Of a DNA stretch of 64,000 bases, positions 24,226 through 33,698 are shown piece after piece; positions within the stretch are counted from its first letter, which is position 1, and each line of letters begins with the position of its first letter. The stretch is taken from assembly GCA_015060165.1 (NCBI GenBank), contig SUZC01000004.1:111742-175741 (forward strand), written 5' to 3'. Made by a program: the position numbers and the translations under genes. A model generated the notes under the pieces. It saw nothing but the letters and a program-made list of their open reading frames with translations, was not told the origin of the DNA and did not search any database. The stretch is from Rikenellaceae bacterium (GTDB taxonomy: Bacteria; Bacteroidota; Bacteroidia; Bacteroidales; Rikenellaceae).

Positions 24226-26694
24226 ATGAAAAAGATTTTATTGCTACTAACCGCAACTATCGCAATCGTTTCTGCATATGCTAATGCTGACGGTCGCGAT
24301 GACGTGCGTCAGCGTAACAGATATGAGTTAGCTGAGCGATTCACCGCCAGCAAATTGCAGAATATGCTCTTCTCAACAACCATTGACCCCCATTGGTTCA
24401 AATCGGGCGAGAAGTTCTGGTATAGCTACAAAACCAGCAATGGCACAAAATGGTATGTGGTTGACCCTGCAACAAAAAAGCGTGAGCCTTTGTTCGATCA
24501 CGAAAAGTTGGCGTCGCAACTGAGCGAGATCGTCAAGGATCCATTCATTGCCGAGCAACTGCCTATCTATAATTTGGAGGTTGACGAGGATGGTCGCACA
24601 TTCACTTTCCAGGTAAACTCTTCGCAAGACGCTAAGCCTAAGAAACTATCAAAGGAAGATTCATTGGCAGGCAAAAAGCCTAAGAAAGTGAGTGGCAAAG
24701 AGATCTTCTACTTCTCATACGATAGTAAGACTCAAGAGCTTACTCACCTTAAAGACAAGGAGAAAGAGACCAAACAATTGCATTGGGCATCAGTTTCTCC
24801 CGACGGCAAGACTGTGGTATACGCAAAGGATTTGAACCTCTATCGTATGTCGCGCGAGGATTACGAGAAGCTCAAAAAAGACGAAAAGGATAGTACTATC
24901 ACAGAAATTCAAATCACCACGGACGGAGTTGAGCACTTCGGTTATGGCCAGCCATACAGCCTACTCAATACCGATACTTTGTGCAATGGCAAACGCCGTG
25001 GAGCTTACGGAGTGTGGTCACCCGATTCTCGATACTTTGCAACGATTTTGACTGACTCACGCAAGGTGAAGGAGTTGTGGGTTATCAATGCCTTGGCTAA
25101 TCCTCGCCCAACACTTGAAACATATAAGTATACGATGCCGGGCGACAAGGAGGCTCCACAATATCACCTCTATCTGTTCGATATGAATGACAACTCACGC
25201 AAGGAGATTAAGACTGGCCGTTTCAAGGATCAGACTCTTTCAATTGCACGCCGTCCACGAGAGCAGAAACAACGTCATATGTACGACCAGCCAAGCATTT
25301 GGTTGGGTGATAATAATCGTATGTTTGTGACTCGTTCAAGCCGCGACTTGCACCGTATAGACATCTGCTCGTACACTATCGGTCAAGACTCTTTGTGTCC
25401 GATTATCGAGGAGCGATTGAATACCTACATCGAGGTTCGTCCTCTTGCAGGTGTAAACAATGGCAAGGAACTTATTCAATGGAGCGAGCGTGATGGCTGG
25501 GCTCACCTATATTTATATGATGACAAGGGAACCCTGAAGCGTAAACTTACCGAAGGTGCTTGGCATGTTCACGAGATATTGAAGGTTGACGAGAAACACC
25601 GAGTTGTATATTTCACCGGTATGGGACGTGAAAAGGGCGAGAATCCATACTATCAACACCTTTACTCGGTTAGCCTCGATGGCGGCGAAGTGAAATTACT
25701 CAATAAGGGTAATCACTTCCACGAACCAGTTGTTGACGATGCTTGTCGCTACTTCGTTGATAACTATTCTCGTGTGGACACTATCCCAGAGAGTGCTCTG
25801 TACGACTGCCTGGGGAACAAACTTATGACATTGGAGTCTAGCGACTTCTCGCAGCTTTTGGCTAACGGATACAAGTTCCCAGAGACATTTACTGTTAAGG
25901 CCGCTGATGGCGTTACCGATTTGTATGGCGTAATGTATAAGCCTTTCGATTTCGATCCTAACAAGAAATATCCCATCGTTGATTATGTATATCCGGGTCC
26001 ACAGGTTGAGGCTACTCAATATCCGTTTACCCGTATGACTGCTCGCACCGACCGTCTGGCTCAAGCTGGATTTATTGTGATTTCAGTTGGTAATAGAGGA
26101 GGTCACCCCGACCGCTCGAAGTGGTACCATAACTACGGTTACGGCAATCTGCGCGACTATGGTTTGGCAGACCAGAAAGTGGCTATCGAGCAACTCGCGG
26201 CTCGCCACAACTATATCGACATCAATCGTGTAGGTATTCACGGTCACTCGGGAGGTGGATTTATGTCAACCGCAGCTATTCTACAATATCCCGACTTTTT
26301 TAAGGCTGCTGTTTCGTGTGCAGGTAACCACGACAATAAGATTTACAACCGCTGGTGGAGCGAGACTCACCACGGCGTAAAGGAAAAAGTAAGCGACAAG
26401 GGTGACACTACTTTCGTTTATCACATCAGTAGCAATCCCGAGATTGCGCGTCGCTTGAAAGGTCATTTGCTTCTGATTCACGGCGAGATTGATAACAATG
26501 TTCACCCCGGTAATACCTCACGCGTAGTTGATGCATTGATTCGTGCAAACAAGCGTTTTGATATGCTATATTTGCCGACTCAGCGTCACGGATTTGGCGA
26601 TATGAACGAATACTTCTACTGGCGTATGGTAGATTACTTCACCGACTATCTGATTGATGGTCGCCAGACTCAGGTGGATATACCGCAGAGATAA
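24226..26694 (+). CDS. S9-family prolyl oligopeptidase (DPP-IV-like), secreted
   Basis: The 822-residue protein has a signal peptide, an N-terminal DPP-IV-type beta-propeller (about residues 60-560) and a C-terminal alpha/beta-hydrolase peptidase domain. The catalytic serine is in GHSGGGFM near residue 677, the aspartate in HGEIDNNVHP and the histidine in TQRHGFGDM. It would release dipeptides or short peptides in the periplasm. A charged insertion (KPKKLSKEDSLAGKKPKK) interrupts the propeller near residue 140. It sits between an esterase gene and a DUF6528-like lipoprotein gene. Confidence 0.93.
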   Translation: MKKILLLLTATIAIVSAYANADGRDDVRQRNRYELAERFTASKLQNMLFSTTIDPHWFKSGEKFWYSYKTSNGTKWYVVDPATKKREPLFDHEKLASQLSEIVKDPFIAEQLPIYNLEVDEDGRTFTFQVNSSQDAKPKKLSKEDSLAGKKPKKVSGKEIFYFSYDSKTQELTHLKDKEKETKQLHWASVSPDGKTVVYAKDLNLYRMSREDYEKLKKDEKDSTITEIQITTDGVEHFGYGQPYSLLNTDTLCNGKRRGAYGVWSPDSRYFATILTDSRKVKELWVINALANPRPTLETYKYTMPGDKEAPQYHLYLFDMNDNSRKEIKTGRFKDQTLSIARRPREQKQRHMYDQPSIWLGDNNRMFVTRSSRDLHRIDICSYTIGQDSLCPIIEERLNTYIEVRPLAGVNNGKELIQWSERDGWAHLYLYDDKGTLKRKLTEGAWHVHEILKVDEKHRVVYFTGMGREKGENPYYQHLYSVSLDGGEVKLLNKGNHFHEPVVDDACRYFVDNYSRVDTIPESALYDCLGNKLMTLESSDFSQLLANGYKFPETFTVKAADGVTDLYGVMYKPFDFDPNKKYPIVDYVYPGPQVEATQYPFTRMTARTDRLAQAGFIVISVGNRGGHPDRSKWYHNYGYGNLRDYGLADQKVAIEQLAARHNYIDINRVGIHGHSGGGFMSTAAILQYPDFFKAAVSCAGNHDNKIYNRWWSETHHGVKEKVSDKGDTTFVYHISSNPEIARRLKGHLLLIHGEIDNNVHPGNTSRVVDALIRANKRFDMLYLPTQRHGFGDMNEYFYWRMVDYFTDYLIDGRQTQVDIPQR

Positions 26695-26702
26695 GATTAG
26701 TA

Positions 26703-27605
26703 ATGAATAATATGTATAAAAACATAATTATTTCGGTAGCAGCCCTATTCTCGTTGGGCTGCTCACCTTTCAATAAGGATTGTGTTGCCGTATGTGGTGA
26801 CGACAAGGTATGGATTATCGACTTCTCAAAATCGGAGGGAACTGACAGAGAAGAGGTTTGGTTTTGGCAGGCCGACAAAAGTGTCAAGGGCCTACCGGCT
26901 GAGTATATCGACCGTCTGCAAACTATTGACGAGTGTAAGGCTGTAGATAACAACACCAAGATGCTAATCACATCGTCAAGCAGTAGCTGTCTTTTGATCG
27001 ATATTCCAACCAAAGAGGTGCTTTTCTATGCAAAGGTTACTAACGCTCACTCGGCCGATTTGCTTCCCAACGGTCGTATTGCAATAGCACTCTCAGTCAA
27101 TAACAGCGGAACTGGTAATGCATTGGAGTTATACGATGTAAAACAACCCGAAAAGTGCATCTACCGTGATTCGCTTTACTCGGGTCACGGAGTGGTATGG
27201 AATCCTAAGCGAGAAAGTTTGTATGTATTGGGATTCAAGGAGTTGCGCGAATACAAACTAAAGGATTGGCAGAGCCAATCTCCATCACTCGATAGAGTGG
27301 CTGAGTGGGAACTTCCAATCAATTCGGGGCACGATCTATCGCCCGTCGGAGATGATCGTATGCTTATCTCCGGTAGAGAGGGAGTTGTGTGGTTTGATAT
27401 TGAGAAACAAGAGTTCTCACCATTTGAACCTTTGAAAGATGTACGTGGTGTAAAATCGGTAAATCTTGACCCCAAGACCAATCGACTAATCTATACCAAA
27501 GGTGAGACAAGCTGGTGGACACAAAACATCTATCAGAAGAATCCAGACCGCACGGTAAGAATCGATAGTGTGAGATTGTACAAAGCTCGCCCGTTAAGAT
27601 TTTAG
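26703..27605 (+). CDS. DUF6528-like beta-propeller lipoprotein
   Basis: The 300-residue protein carries a lipoprotein signal ending in LFSLGC (Cys near residue 20). The body is beta-rich with repeated WD/YncE-like blades, for example LYSGHGVVWNPKRESLYVLG and NSGHDLSPVGDDRMLISG. This layout resembles DUF6528 proteins, which often occur with polysaccharide-degradation genes. It follows the peptidase by 8 bp and ends the operon before a strong terminator. The function is unknown. Confidence 0.7.
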   Translation: MNNMYKNIIISVAALFSLGCSPFNKDCVAVCGDDKVWIIDFSKSEGTDREEVWFWQADKSVKGLPAEYIDRLQTIDECKAVDNNTKMLITSSSSSCLLIDIPTKEVLFYAKVTNAHSADLLPNGRIAIALSVNNSGTGNALELYDVKQPEKCIYRDSLYSGHGVVWNPKRESLYVLGFKELREYKLKDWQSQSPSLDRVAEWELPINSGHDLSPVGDDRMLISGREGVVWFDIEKQEFSPFEPLKDVRGVKSVNLDPKTNRLIYTKGETSWWTQNIYQKNPDRTVRIDSVRLYKARPLRF

Positions 27606-27621
27606 TGAGATTACAGAAAGC

Positions 27622-27659
27622 ATATAGCCCAACATCTTGAAAGTTGGGCTATATTTTTA
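27622..27659 (+). terminator. Intrinsic terminator after the DUF6528-like gene
   Basis: A 12-bp perfect stem (27622-27633 with 27643-27654) runs into TTTTT. Confidence 0.9.
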
Positions 27660-27739
27660 TGTCAGATATAATTTGACGTAAGTCAGTTTTGCATTTCTAT
27701 GGCAGACGCCAAAAGAGCCGCATTATACGGTTTTTACCA

Positions 27740-28762
27740 CTATATTTCGTGTGATAACGAAGGTGGCACAGCCCCACTCATGTCGAAATCACCCCATCGC
27801 TCGGCCACATAATCGAGCGTTGCATTAATCTCATCCACATCGAATAAAGTCACCAGCTTTAAGCGAATAGATTTGAAATCAGGGAGACCCTTGAAATAGT
27901 TTGACAGATGGCGGCGCATCTCCAAAACACCTACCCTATCACCCTTTATCTCAAGCGACTTAGCAAGATGTTGTTTGGCAATTGCTACGCGCTCAACAAC
28001 CGATGGCTGCGGCATAACTTCACCAGTCTGCATATAGTGTTTAACCTCGCGGAAAATCCACGGACGGCCATATGTTGCACGACCAATCATTACTCCATCT
28101 ACCCCATAATCGTCAAACATCTGCTTTGCCTTCGGTCCCGAATCTACATCGCCATTTCCTATAATAGGGATCTCGATTGAGGGATGATGCTTTACCTCGC
28201 CTATAAGAGTCCAATCAGCCTCGCCTCGATACATCTGCGAGCGAGTACGACCATGAATCGTAAGAGCAGCAATTCCAACATCCTGCAGGCGAAGTGCGAT
28301 ATCCATAATATTCTTCGACTCCTCATCCCAGCCCAAACGAGTTTTGACTGTAATTGGAGTAGAGACCGCCTCAACAATCTGGCGCGTCATCTCGACCATT
28401 AGTGGCACGTCTCGCATCATTCCCGAACCAGCACCACGACCCGCAATCTTCTTTACAGGACAACCAAAGTTGATATCAATAAAATCGGGATGAGCTGTCT
28501 CGGCAATACGCGCAGCCTCGACCATAGGCTCTATCAAGTGGCCATAAATCTGGATTCCGACGGGTCGCTCTACCTCGTCGATGTTGAGTTTTGCGCGCGA
28601 CTTCCACGCATCGCGAATCAATCCGTCCGACGAAATGAATTCGGTAGTTACCACATCAGCTCCAAATTGCTTGCACATATAACGGAACGATGGATCGGTA
28701 ACGTCCTCCATCGGAGCCAAAAAGAGAGGTTTATCACCCAAATCTATATTGCCAATCTTCAT
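27740..28762 (-). CDS. dusB: tRNA-dihydrouridine synthase (DusB-like)
   Basis: The 340-residue FMN enzyme has the Dus motifs LAPMEDVTDPSFR at the N-terminus, DINFGCPVKKI with the catalytic Cys near residue 101, a K-x-R in VKTRLGW near 140, and IIGNGDV near 195. It reduces specific uridines in tRNA D-loops. It lies 3 bp downstream of the CNNM/CorC-like gene and is probably co-transcribed with it. Confidence 0.94.
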   Translation of the reverse strand: MKIGNIDLGDKPLFLAPMEDVTDPSFRYMCKQFGADVVTTEFISSDGLIRDAWKSRAKLNIDEVERPVGIQIYGHLIEPMVEAARIAETAHPDFIDINFGCPVKKIAGRGAGSGMMRDVPLMVEMTRQIVEAVSTPITVKTRLGWDEESKNIMDIALRLQDVGIAALTIHGRTRSQMYRGEADWTLIGEVKHHPSIEIPIIGNGDVDSGPKAKQMFDDYGVDGVMIGRATYGRPWIFREVKHYMQTGEVMPQPSVVERVAIAKQHLAKSLEIKGDRVGVLEMRRHLSNYFKGLPDFKSIRLKLVTLFDVDEINATLDYVAERWGDFDMSGAVPPSLSHEI

Positions 28763-28765
28763 ATA

Positions 28766-30043
28766 TTATGCAAGCTGTTTTACTTTATAACTAACTAATA
28801 ACTTATCAATGCGAGCATTATCCATATCGACTACCTCGAAATCAAAATCGTGCCAAGAAAAACGTTCGCCAACTTCGGGAACATGCCCCAACACATCCAA
28901 TGTCAAACCACTAACTGTATTGTAATCCGAGTGCGAAAAACAATCTTCCAATCCGAAATGTAGCAAAAAATCATAAAACGGACATTGACCATCAATCAGA
29001 CAAGAGCCTTCGCCTCGTTCCACGATATTAGGTTGCTCGCTCTCACTAAGCATATCACCAACTAGTGCCTCCAATACATCGCGAAGAGTTATAACACCTT
29101 GGGTTAATCCAAATTCATCACACACAATACCATAGCTCAGGTGTTCGGTACGCATCTGTTCCAATGCATTATAAACTTCAGTATGTTTATGGAAAAACTT
29201 AGGCTGTTGCACAATACTAATCAACTGAAAATCAGGTTGGTTTATCGTGGCAAAAAGTTGCTTCAGAAATACGACTCCTTGCAGTTTATCGGGATTCGCA
29301 TCCATAACAGGATATATCGAGTGGGGCTCGCGCGATACGATATCACGAATCTGCTCGGTTGACATTGAAACATCAAGCCATATCAACTCGTGGCGAGGTG
29401 TCATAATAGAACCTATCGTACGATCGCCCAAAGAAAATACTCTATCAACAATACGTTGCTCAACTTCTTGTACTTCACCACACTCCGTACCCTCTTGAAT
29501 AATCGACTTAATTTCAGCTTCCGACACAGTACTTTCTACCTCTTGAAGGCGAAGCAGATGAGCCACCGCATCGATACTCTTCGACAGCAACCAGACAAAC
29601 GGCGATGCTAAAACAGATAAATAATGCATCGGAGTAGACATAATTTTAGCTACATTTTCCGCAGCGCTCATTCCGATACGCTTAGGGACCAATTCTCCGA
29701 ATACGATTGACAGATAAGTCACAACAACTACAATTACTGTTGGCGATACTACTTCAGCTGTATGTGCAGGAACTCCCCACGATATAAGCAATGCGGTAAA
29801 ATCATCAGCCAAAGCAGCTCCAGAATATATACCCGTCAGGATTCCTATCAATGTAATACCTATTTGTACTGTTGAAAGAAATTTATCCGGATCCTCAGCC
29901 AAATTCAATGCTCGTTTGGCCAATTTACTGCCTTGTGCTGCTTGAACACGCAGATTTGACTTACGGGCAGAGATCAACGCCACCTCAGCCATTGAAAAGA
30001 GTCCGTTTAATAATATAAGAAGTATAATTATATAAATTTCCAT
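28766..30043 (-). CDS. CNNM/CorC-type (hemolysin-related) membrane protein
   Basis: I place the start at 30043 (425 residues, MEIYIIILLILLNG). A -7 box at 30065-30072 would put the transcript start after the alternative ATG at 30067. The N-terminal DUF21 domain has about four membrane spans, including GELVPKRIGM. Two CBS domains (MTPRHELIWLD region and CDEFGLTQGVITLRDVLEAL) and a C-terminal transporter-associated domain follow. The family handles magnesium or other divalent cations. dusB follows by 3 bp. Confidence 0.9.
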   Translation of the reverse strand: MEIYIIILLILLNGLFSMAEVALISARKSNLRVQAAQGSKLAKRALNLAEDPDKFLSTVQIGITLIGILTGIYSGAALADDFTALLISWGVPAHTAEVVSPTVIVVVVTYLSIVFGELVPKRIGMSAAENVAKIMSTPMHYLSVLASPFVWLLSKSIDAVAHLLRLQEVESTVSEAEIKSIIQEGTECGEVQEVEQRIVDRVFSLGDRTIGSIMTPRHELIWLDVSMSTEQIRDIVSREPHSIYPVMDANPDKLQGVVFLKQLFATINQPDFQLISIVQQPKFFHKHTEVYNALEQMRTEHLSYGIVCDEFGLTQGVITLRDVLEALVGDMLSESEQPNIVERGEGSCLIDGQCPFYDFLLHFGLEDCFSHSDYNTVSGLTLDVLGHVPEVGERFSWHDFDFEVVDMDNARIDKLLVSYKVKQLA

Positions 30044-30064
30044 CGCAACATAGTGAGTGTTTTG

Positions 30065-30072
30065 CAAAGATA
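30065..30072 (-). promoter_or_regulatory. -7 box of the CNNM/CorC-dusB operon
   Basis: TATCTTTG on the minus strand matches TAnnTTTG perfectly, 22 bp before the ATG at 30043. Confidence 0.65.
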
Positions 30073-30096
30073 GCTATTTTTCTCAATAAATTTAAT

Positions 30097-30104
30097 TACT
30101 TTTG
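30097..30104 (+). promoter_or_regulatory. -7 box upstream of the mscS gene
   Basis: TACTTTTG matches TAnnTTTG. It would give a leader of about 130 nt before the ATG at 30243. Confidence 0.45.
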
Positions 30105-30242
30105 CCATCGATATAATAACCGGCAATTACCAACGTTATTATTGCAACGCATTTTGTTGTAGTTGGGTTACAATTTGACTATATCAATCAAACTGGCAAA
30201 TTGCATAGGTAGGCATATTGCTTATAAAGAGATAGAGAAATT

Positions 30243-31178
30243 ATGTTGAAGTTTTTTTTGCAGACAGAAAATATCGACAAACTTATCGTCCCCGATAGTG
30301 TCCAGAAGGCTCGCTTTGCGCAGGCTGTGAAGGATTTAGCCAACATGGATGTGAAGGTGATTTGGCAGGAGATGATGGAGTGGCTAATTTGGACTGGTAT
30401 AAAAGTGTGTATCTCGGTTGCTATTTTCTATATCGGTCGCTGGTTGCTTACTCGTTTGATCAATATCGTAGATGCATTCCTCTCTCGTCGCAACATTGAC
30501 ACATCGCTTCATTCATTCGGCAAGACTGCAACAAAAGTCGTCGGATACATTGCTATATTTATAATAATATTCAATGTACTTGGTTTTGAGTCATCATCGG
30601 TATTGGCTGTGTTCGCATCGATGGGTTTGGCGATTGGTATGGCACTGAGCGGCACACTGCAGAACTTTGCAGGAGGTATTATGATTTTGGTGTTGCGTCC
30701 ATATAGAATCGGTGATTACATAGAGGCGCAGGGAGTAAGTGGAACAGTTGCAGACATTCAACTATTTACAACAAAGATTCACACTACCGATAAAAAGACC
30801 ATTTATATACCCAACAACTCAATCTCGACATCGATAATCAATAACTACTCAACATCGAAGACCCGCCGATGCAGCTGGAAAGTATCGGTTTCGTATGGAG
30901 ACAACTACGATGATATCCGTACCGCGATGCTCGATATCATTACTCGCGACGAAAGAGCTTTGAGCGACCCCGCTCCATATATCCGCATAGACGCCTTGGC
31001 TGATAGTGCGGTTGTGATTGAGGCTCGCGCTTGGGTTAAGAATGCCGATTTCTGGGGTTTGTATGACGATGTTACAGAGGCTTTCTACAAGGAGTTGCCC
31101 AAGCACGGTGCAAACTTCCCATTCCCACAGTTGGATGTACATATTACAAATGAGCAGGATTCATCTAACGCAAATTAG
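30243..31178 (+). CDS. mscS: Small-conductance mechanosensitive channel (MscS family)
   Basis: The 311-residue protein has three hydrophobic spans at about residues 45-145, then the pore helix with small residues (MGLAIGMALSGTLQNFAGGI). The beta domain begins with RPYRIGDYIEA and contains YIPNNSI, as in MscS. An N-terminal soluble stretch of about 40 residues precedes TM1. It releases solutes during hypo-osmotic shock. The DUF5606 gene follows 39 bp downstream. Confidence 0.94.
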   Translation: MLKFFLQTENIDKLIVPDSVQKARFAQAVKDLANMDVKVIWQEMMEWLIWTGIKVCISVAIFYIGRWLLTRLINIVDAFLSRRNIDTSLHSFGKTATKVVGYIAIFIIIFNVLGFESSSVLAVFASMGLAIGMALSGTLQNFAGGIMILVLRPYRIGDYIEAQGVSGTVADIQLFTTKIHTTDKKTIYIPNNSISTSIINNYSTSKTRRCSWKVSVSYGDNYDDIRTAMLDIITRDERALSDPAPYIRIDALADSAVVIEARAWVKNADFWGLYDDVTEAFYKELPKHGANFPFPQLDVHITNEQDSSNAN

Positions 31179-31217
31179 GATTGATATTAATTACAAACAA
31201 AAATAAATATTACGACA

Positions 31218-31631
31218 ATGGAATTTAAGGACATTTTGGCTATCTCGGGTATGCCCGGACTTTATAAGTATGTAGCACAATCGACCAAAGGTATTATCGT
31301 TGAATCACTCGTTGACGGTCGCAGAATGAACGCATCGGCAACTTCTCGAGTAAGTGCACTTTCGGAGATCTCAATGTTCACCGAGGGTGAGGATATCGCT
31401 TTGGCCGATGTATTTACTCGTATGTATGAGTATAATTCTGGCAAAGAGGGTCTTTCTCACAAGGAGTCTGCTGAAAAGATGAAGGCATATTTCGCAGAGG
31501 TATTGCCTGAGTATGACCGCGAGCGTGTTCACGTATCAGACATCAAGAAGGCTCTCGCTTGGTATAATATCCTAGTGGCGGCTGGTCTCAAGGAGTTTAA
31601 GTTACCAGAAGAGCCCAACACTGAGGAGTAA
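31218..31631 (+). CDS. DUF5606-family protein
   Basis: The 137-residue cytoplasmic protein begins MEFKDILAISGMPGLYKYV, with a small beta-barrel-like first half and a helical second half. This matches DUF5606, a family essentially restricted to Bacteroidetes and of unknown function. It is followed by a good terminator and probably shares the mscS transcript. Confidence 0.85.
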   Translation: MEFKDILAISGMPGLYKYVAQSTKGIIVESLVDGRRMNASATSRVSALSEISMFTEGEDIALADVFTRMYEYNSGKEGLSHKESAEKMKAYFAEVLPEYDRERVHVSDIKKALAWYNILVAAGLKEFKLPEEPNTEE

Positions 31632-31663
31632 TTAGGTATTATTACCACTTAATCAAATTTAAT

Positions 31664-31698
31664 AAATCTGTCTGAATCTCGGACAGATTTATTTTTTT
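31664..31698 (+). terminator. Intrinsic terminator after the DUF5606 gene
   Basis: AAATCTGTC (31664-31672) pairs with GACAGATTT (31682-31690), then ATTTTTTT. Confidence 0.9.
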
Positions 31699-31730
31699 AC
31701 GAGGTAGTCGGTAATCTCGCAATAATTGTG

Positions 31731-31738
31731 TAACTTTG
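31731..31738 (+). promoter_or_regulatory. -7 box of the metallophosphoesterase gene
   Basis: TAACTTTG matches perfectly, 22 bp before the ATG. Confidence 0.6.
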
Positions 31739-31760
31739 GGAAACCAAACATATCAAAAAT

Positions 31761-32594
31761 ATGCAAATGATTCGACGTATACTAATTCTAATTTCCGCCT
31801 TTGTGGCAATATCAATGTCTGCACAGGGCCAGGAAAAAGCTCCGTTTTTTGTTCAGATTTCTGATCCACAACTTGGATTTATAACCAACACGCAGGACTT
31901 CTCGGCCGAAGTAGAGCTAATGAAACGTATCACCGAGAAAGTAAATAATCTACAACCCGACTTCGTGGTTTTTTCTGGTGATCTGGTAAATTGGTGGGAC
32001 AACGCAAGTATGCTTGAAGGATTCAAGAAGATGCGTGGGGAGTTTGACAAAAAGATTCCTTTATATTATGTCCCGGGAAATCACGATGTAGATCACCACG
32101 CACCAGCCGAGAATGTCGCAGCATTTATCGACCGCTACGGCCACGACCGATTTGTTCACAAAGCCAAGAAATACACTGTGATAGGATATAATTCGTGCGT
32201 AATAAAGGCTGCCACTGCTGCCGAAGCTGATGAGTATGCCTGGATGGAAAAAATATTAAAACGTGCTCGCAAGAACAAACCTATAATCTTAGTGGCGCAC
32301 CACCCTATGTTTTTAAGCGACCCTGATGAAGCCGAAAGATACGAGAACATAGGAGTCGAGTTAAGAAAAAAATATCTGGCACTATTTGAGCAATATGGTG
32401 TAGACCTCGTATTATCGGGACATCTACACTACTGCACACAAGGCCAATACAAGGATATAAAATTTGTGACCGCAGGCCCCGCAGGTCGTCCTTTTGGTCA
32501 GACAAAATCGGGAGTAGAGATTATAAGAATCAAAGATGGCGTGGCGGAGGCCACATATTATGCAGTTGACGACATTCCTGAATCTATAGAATAA
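31761..32594 (+). CDS. Secreted calcineurin-like metallophosphoesterase
   Basis: The 277-residue protein has a signal peptide (about residues 1-23) and the full metallophosphoesterase motif set: SDPQLG, SGDLVNWWDN, PGNHDVDHH, AHHPMFL and SGHLHYC. It binds two metals and cleaves phosphomonoesters or diesters outside the cytoplasm. It is monocistronic and convergent with the GH43 gene, sharing a bidirectional terminator. Its substrate is unknown. Confidence 0.9.
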   Translation: MQMIRRILILISAFVAISMSAQGQEKAPFFVQISDPQLGFITNTQDFSAEVELMKRITEKVNNLQPDFVVFSGDLVNWWDNASMLEGFKKMRGEFDKKIPLYYVPGNHDVDHHAPAENVAAFIDRYGHDRFVHKAKKYTVIGYNSCVIKAATAAEADEYAWMEKILKRARKNKPIILVAHHPMFLSDPDEAERYENIGVELRKKYLALFEQYGVDLVLSGHLHYCTQGQYKDIKFVTAGPAGRPFGQTKSGVEIIRIKDGVAEATYYAVDDIPESIE

Positions 32595-32605
32595 GCCATA
32601 AATAA

Positions 32606-32643
32606 AAAGATAAGGCTATCACCGTAGTGATAGCCTTATCTTT
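32606..32643. terminator. Bidirectional terminator with a 17-bp stem
   Basis: Positions 32606-32622 and 32627-32643 are perfect inverted repeats around CGTA, with A/T runs on both sides, between two convergent genes. Confidence 0.9.
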
Positions 32644-32661
32644 TTTATCATTACCTGCCGT

Positions 32662-33666
32662 TTATCGCTTCTTAATATATGGTGCCTCACTTGTTACAGA
32701 AGGATTCTTATCGAGAGTAATCTGTGGCCAGCCATCAATCCAAACTACTCGATCCATAAACATCTTACGGCCTGCATTTGGAGCGTTAACATCGTAACCG
32801 TGATAGAAGATCCAATCCTGCCCCTTATCGTCGGCAATAATCTGCGAATCGTGGCCGGGACCTTTAACTCGAGAATCACCCTCCAAAAGAACCTCGTGAT
32901 GGTTATCCAACATCTTACGACCCTGCTTATCCACATACGGGCCAAAGAGCGACTCGCTGCGACCTACAACTGTTTTATAAGTACTCTTCAATCCATCACA
33001 GCAACGTCCTACCGAAGCAAAGAGATAGTAATATCCGTCACGTTTGTGAATATATGTTCCCTCGTAGGCATTACCTGCAATACGAGTAATATCCTTCAAA
33101 TCAAGAACCTCCAAACCATCCTCCGACAACTCGGTAATATAGATTCCGAAGAAACTACCCCAAGCCAAATACTTGCGTCCCTTCTCCTGGAAAATAACAG
33201 GGTCAATAGAGTTTTCTACACCCACATCTCTCGAGCCAAATAACCTTTTAGGATTGGTATATGGGCCTTCTGGTTTATCCGACACTGCTCGGCAAATGCA
33301 AGACTCCCAATGGGCTGCCCAACGTGACTCTGAGAAATAGAGAACGTACTTACCATCGATATAGTTGATATCGGGAGCCCAGATTGCTCCATTCTCAACA
33401 TACATAGGCACTTTATCCTGCTCAAAAGCTCCTCCGAGATACTCCCAGTTAACCATATCGGTCGATTTGTATACTGGCACATTCTTATCTCGCCATGTAG
33501 CATAGGCATAGAATGTACCGTCCTTGGCACGAATAACTGTTGGATCGGGGGCATTACGATCAAGAACTGGGTTGGTATATGTGGCTCTATACTCATCTGA
33601 TTTTACTCCCGAGCAAGAGCTCATCGCCAAACCTGCCAAACACATCAAAACAAATACGACTCTCAT
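32662..33666 (-). CDS. Glycoside hydrolase family 43-like lipoprotein
   Basis: The 334-residue lipoprotein (signal ending AGLAMSSC) has a five-bladed propeller. The catalytic base is in DRNAPDPTVIRAKDG near residue 41, the pKa modulator is likely in WAPDINYIDG and the acid in AYEGTYIHKRDGYYYL. This matches GH43 alpha-L-arabinofuranosidases, arabinanases and beta-xylosidases. It would act on hemicellulose or arabinan at the cell surface or in the periplasm. No SusC/SusD pair is adjacent. Confidence 0.88.
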   Translation of the reverse strand: MRVVFVLMCLAGLAMSSCSGVKSDEYRATYTNPVLDRNAPDPTVIRAKDGTFYAYATWRDKNVPVYKSTDMVNWEYLGGAFEQDKVPMYVENGAIWAPDINYIDGKYVLYFSESRWAAHWESCICRAVSDKPEGPYTNPKRLFGSRDVGVENSIDPVIFQEKGRKYLAWGSFFGIYITELSEDGLEVLDLKDITRIAGNAYEGTYIHKRDGYYYLFASVGRCCDGLKSTYKTVVGRSESLFGPYVDKQGRKMLDNHHEVLLEGDSRVKGPGHDSQIIADDKGQDWIFYHGYDVNAPNAGRKMFMDRVVWIDGWPQITLDKNPSVTSEAPYIKKR

Positions 33667-33698
33667 AATTCTATATTTTTATTATTTCTGAATATCGT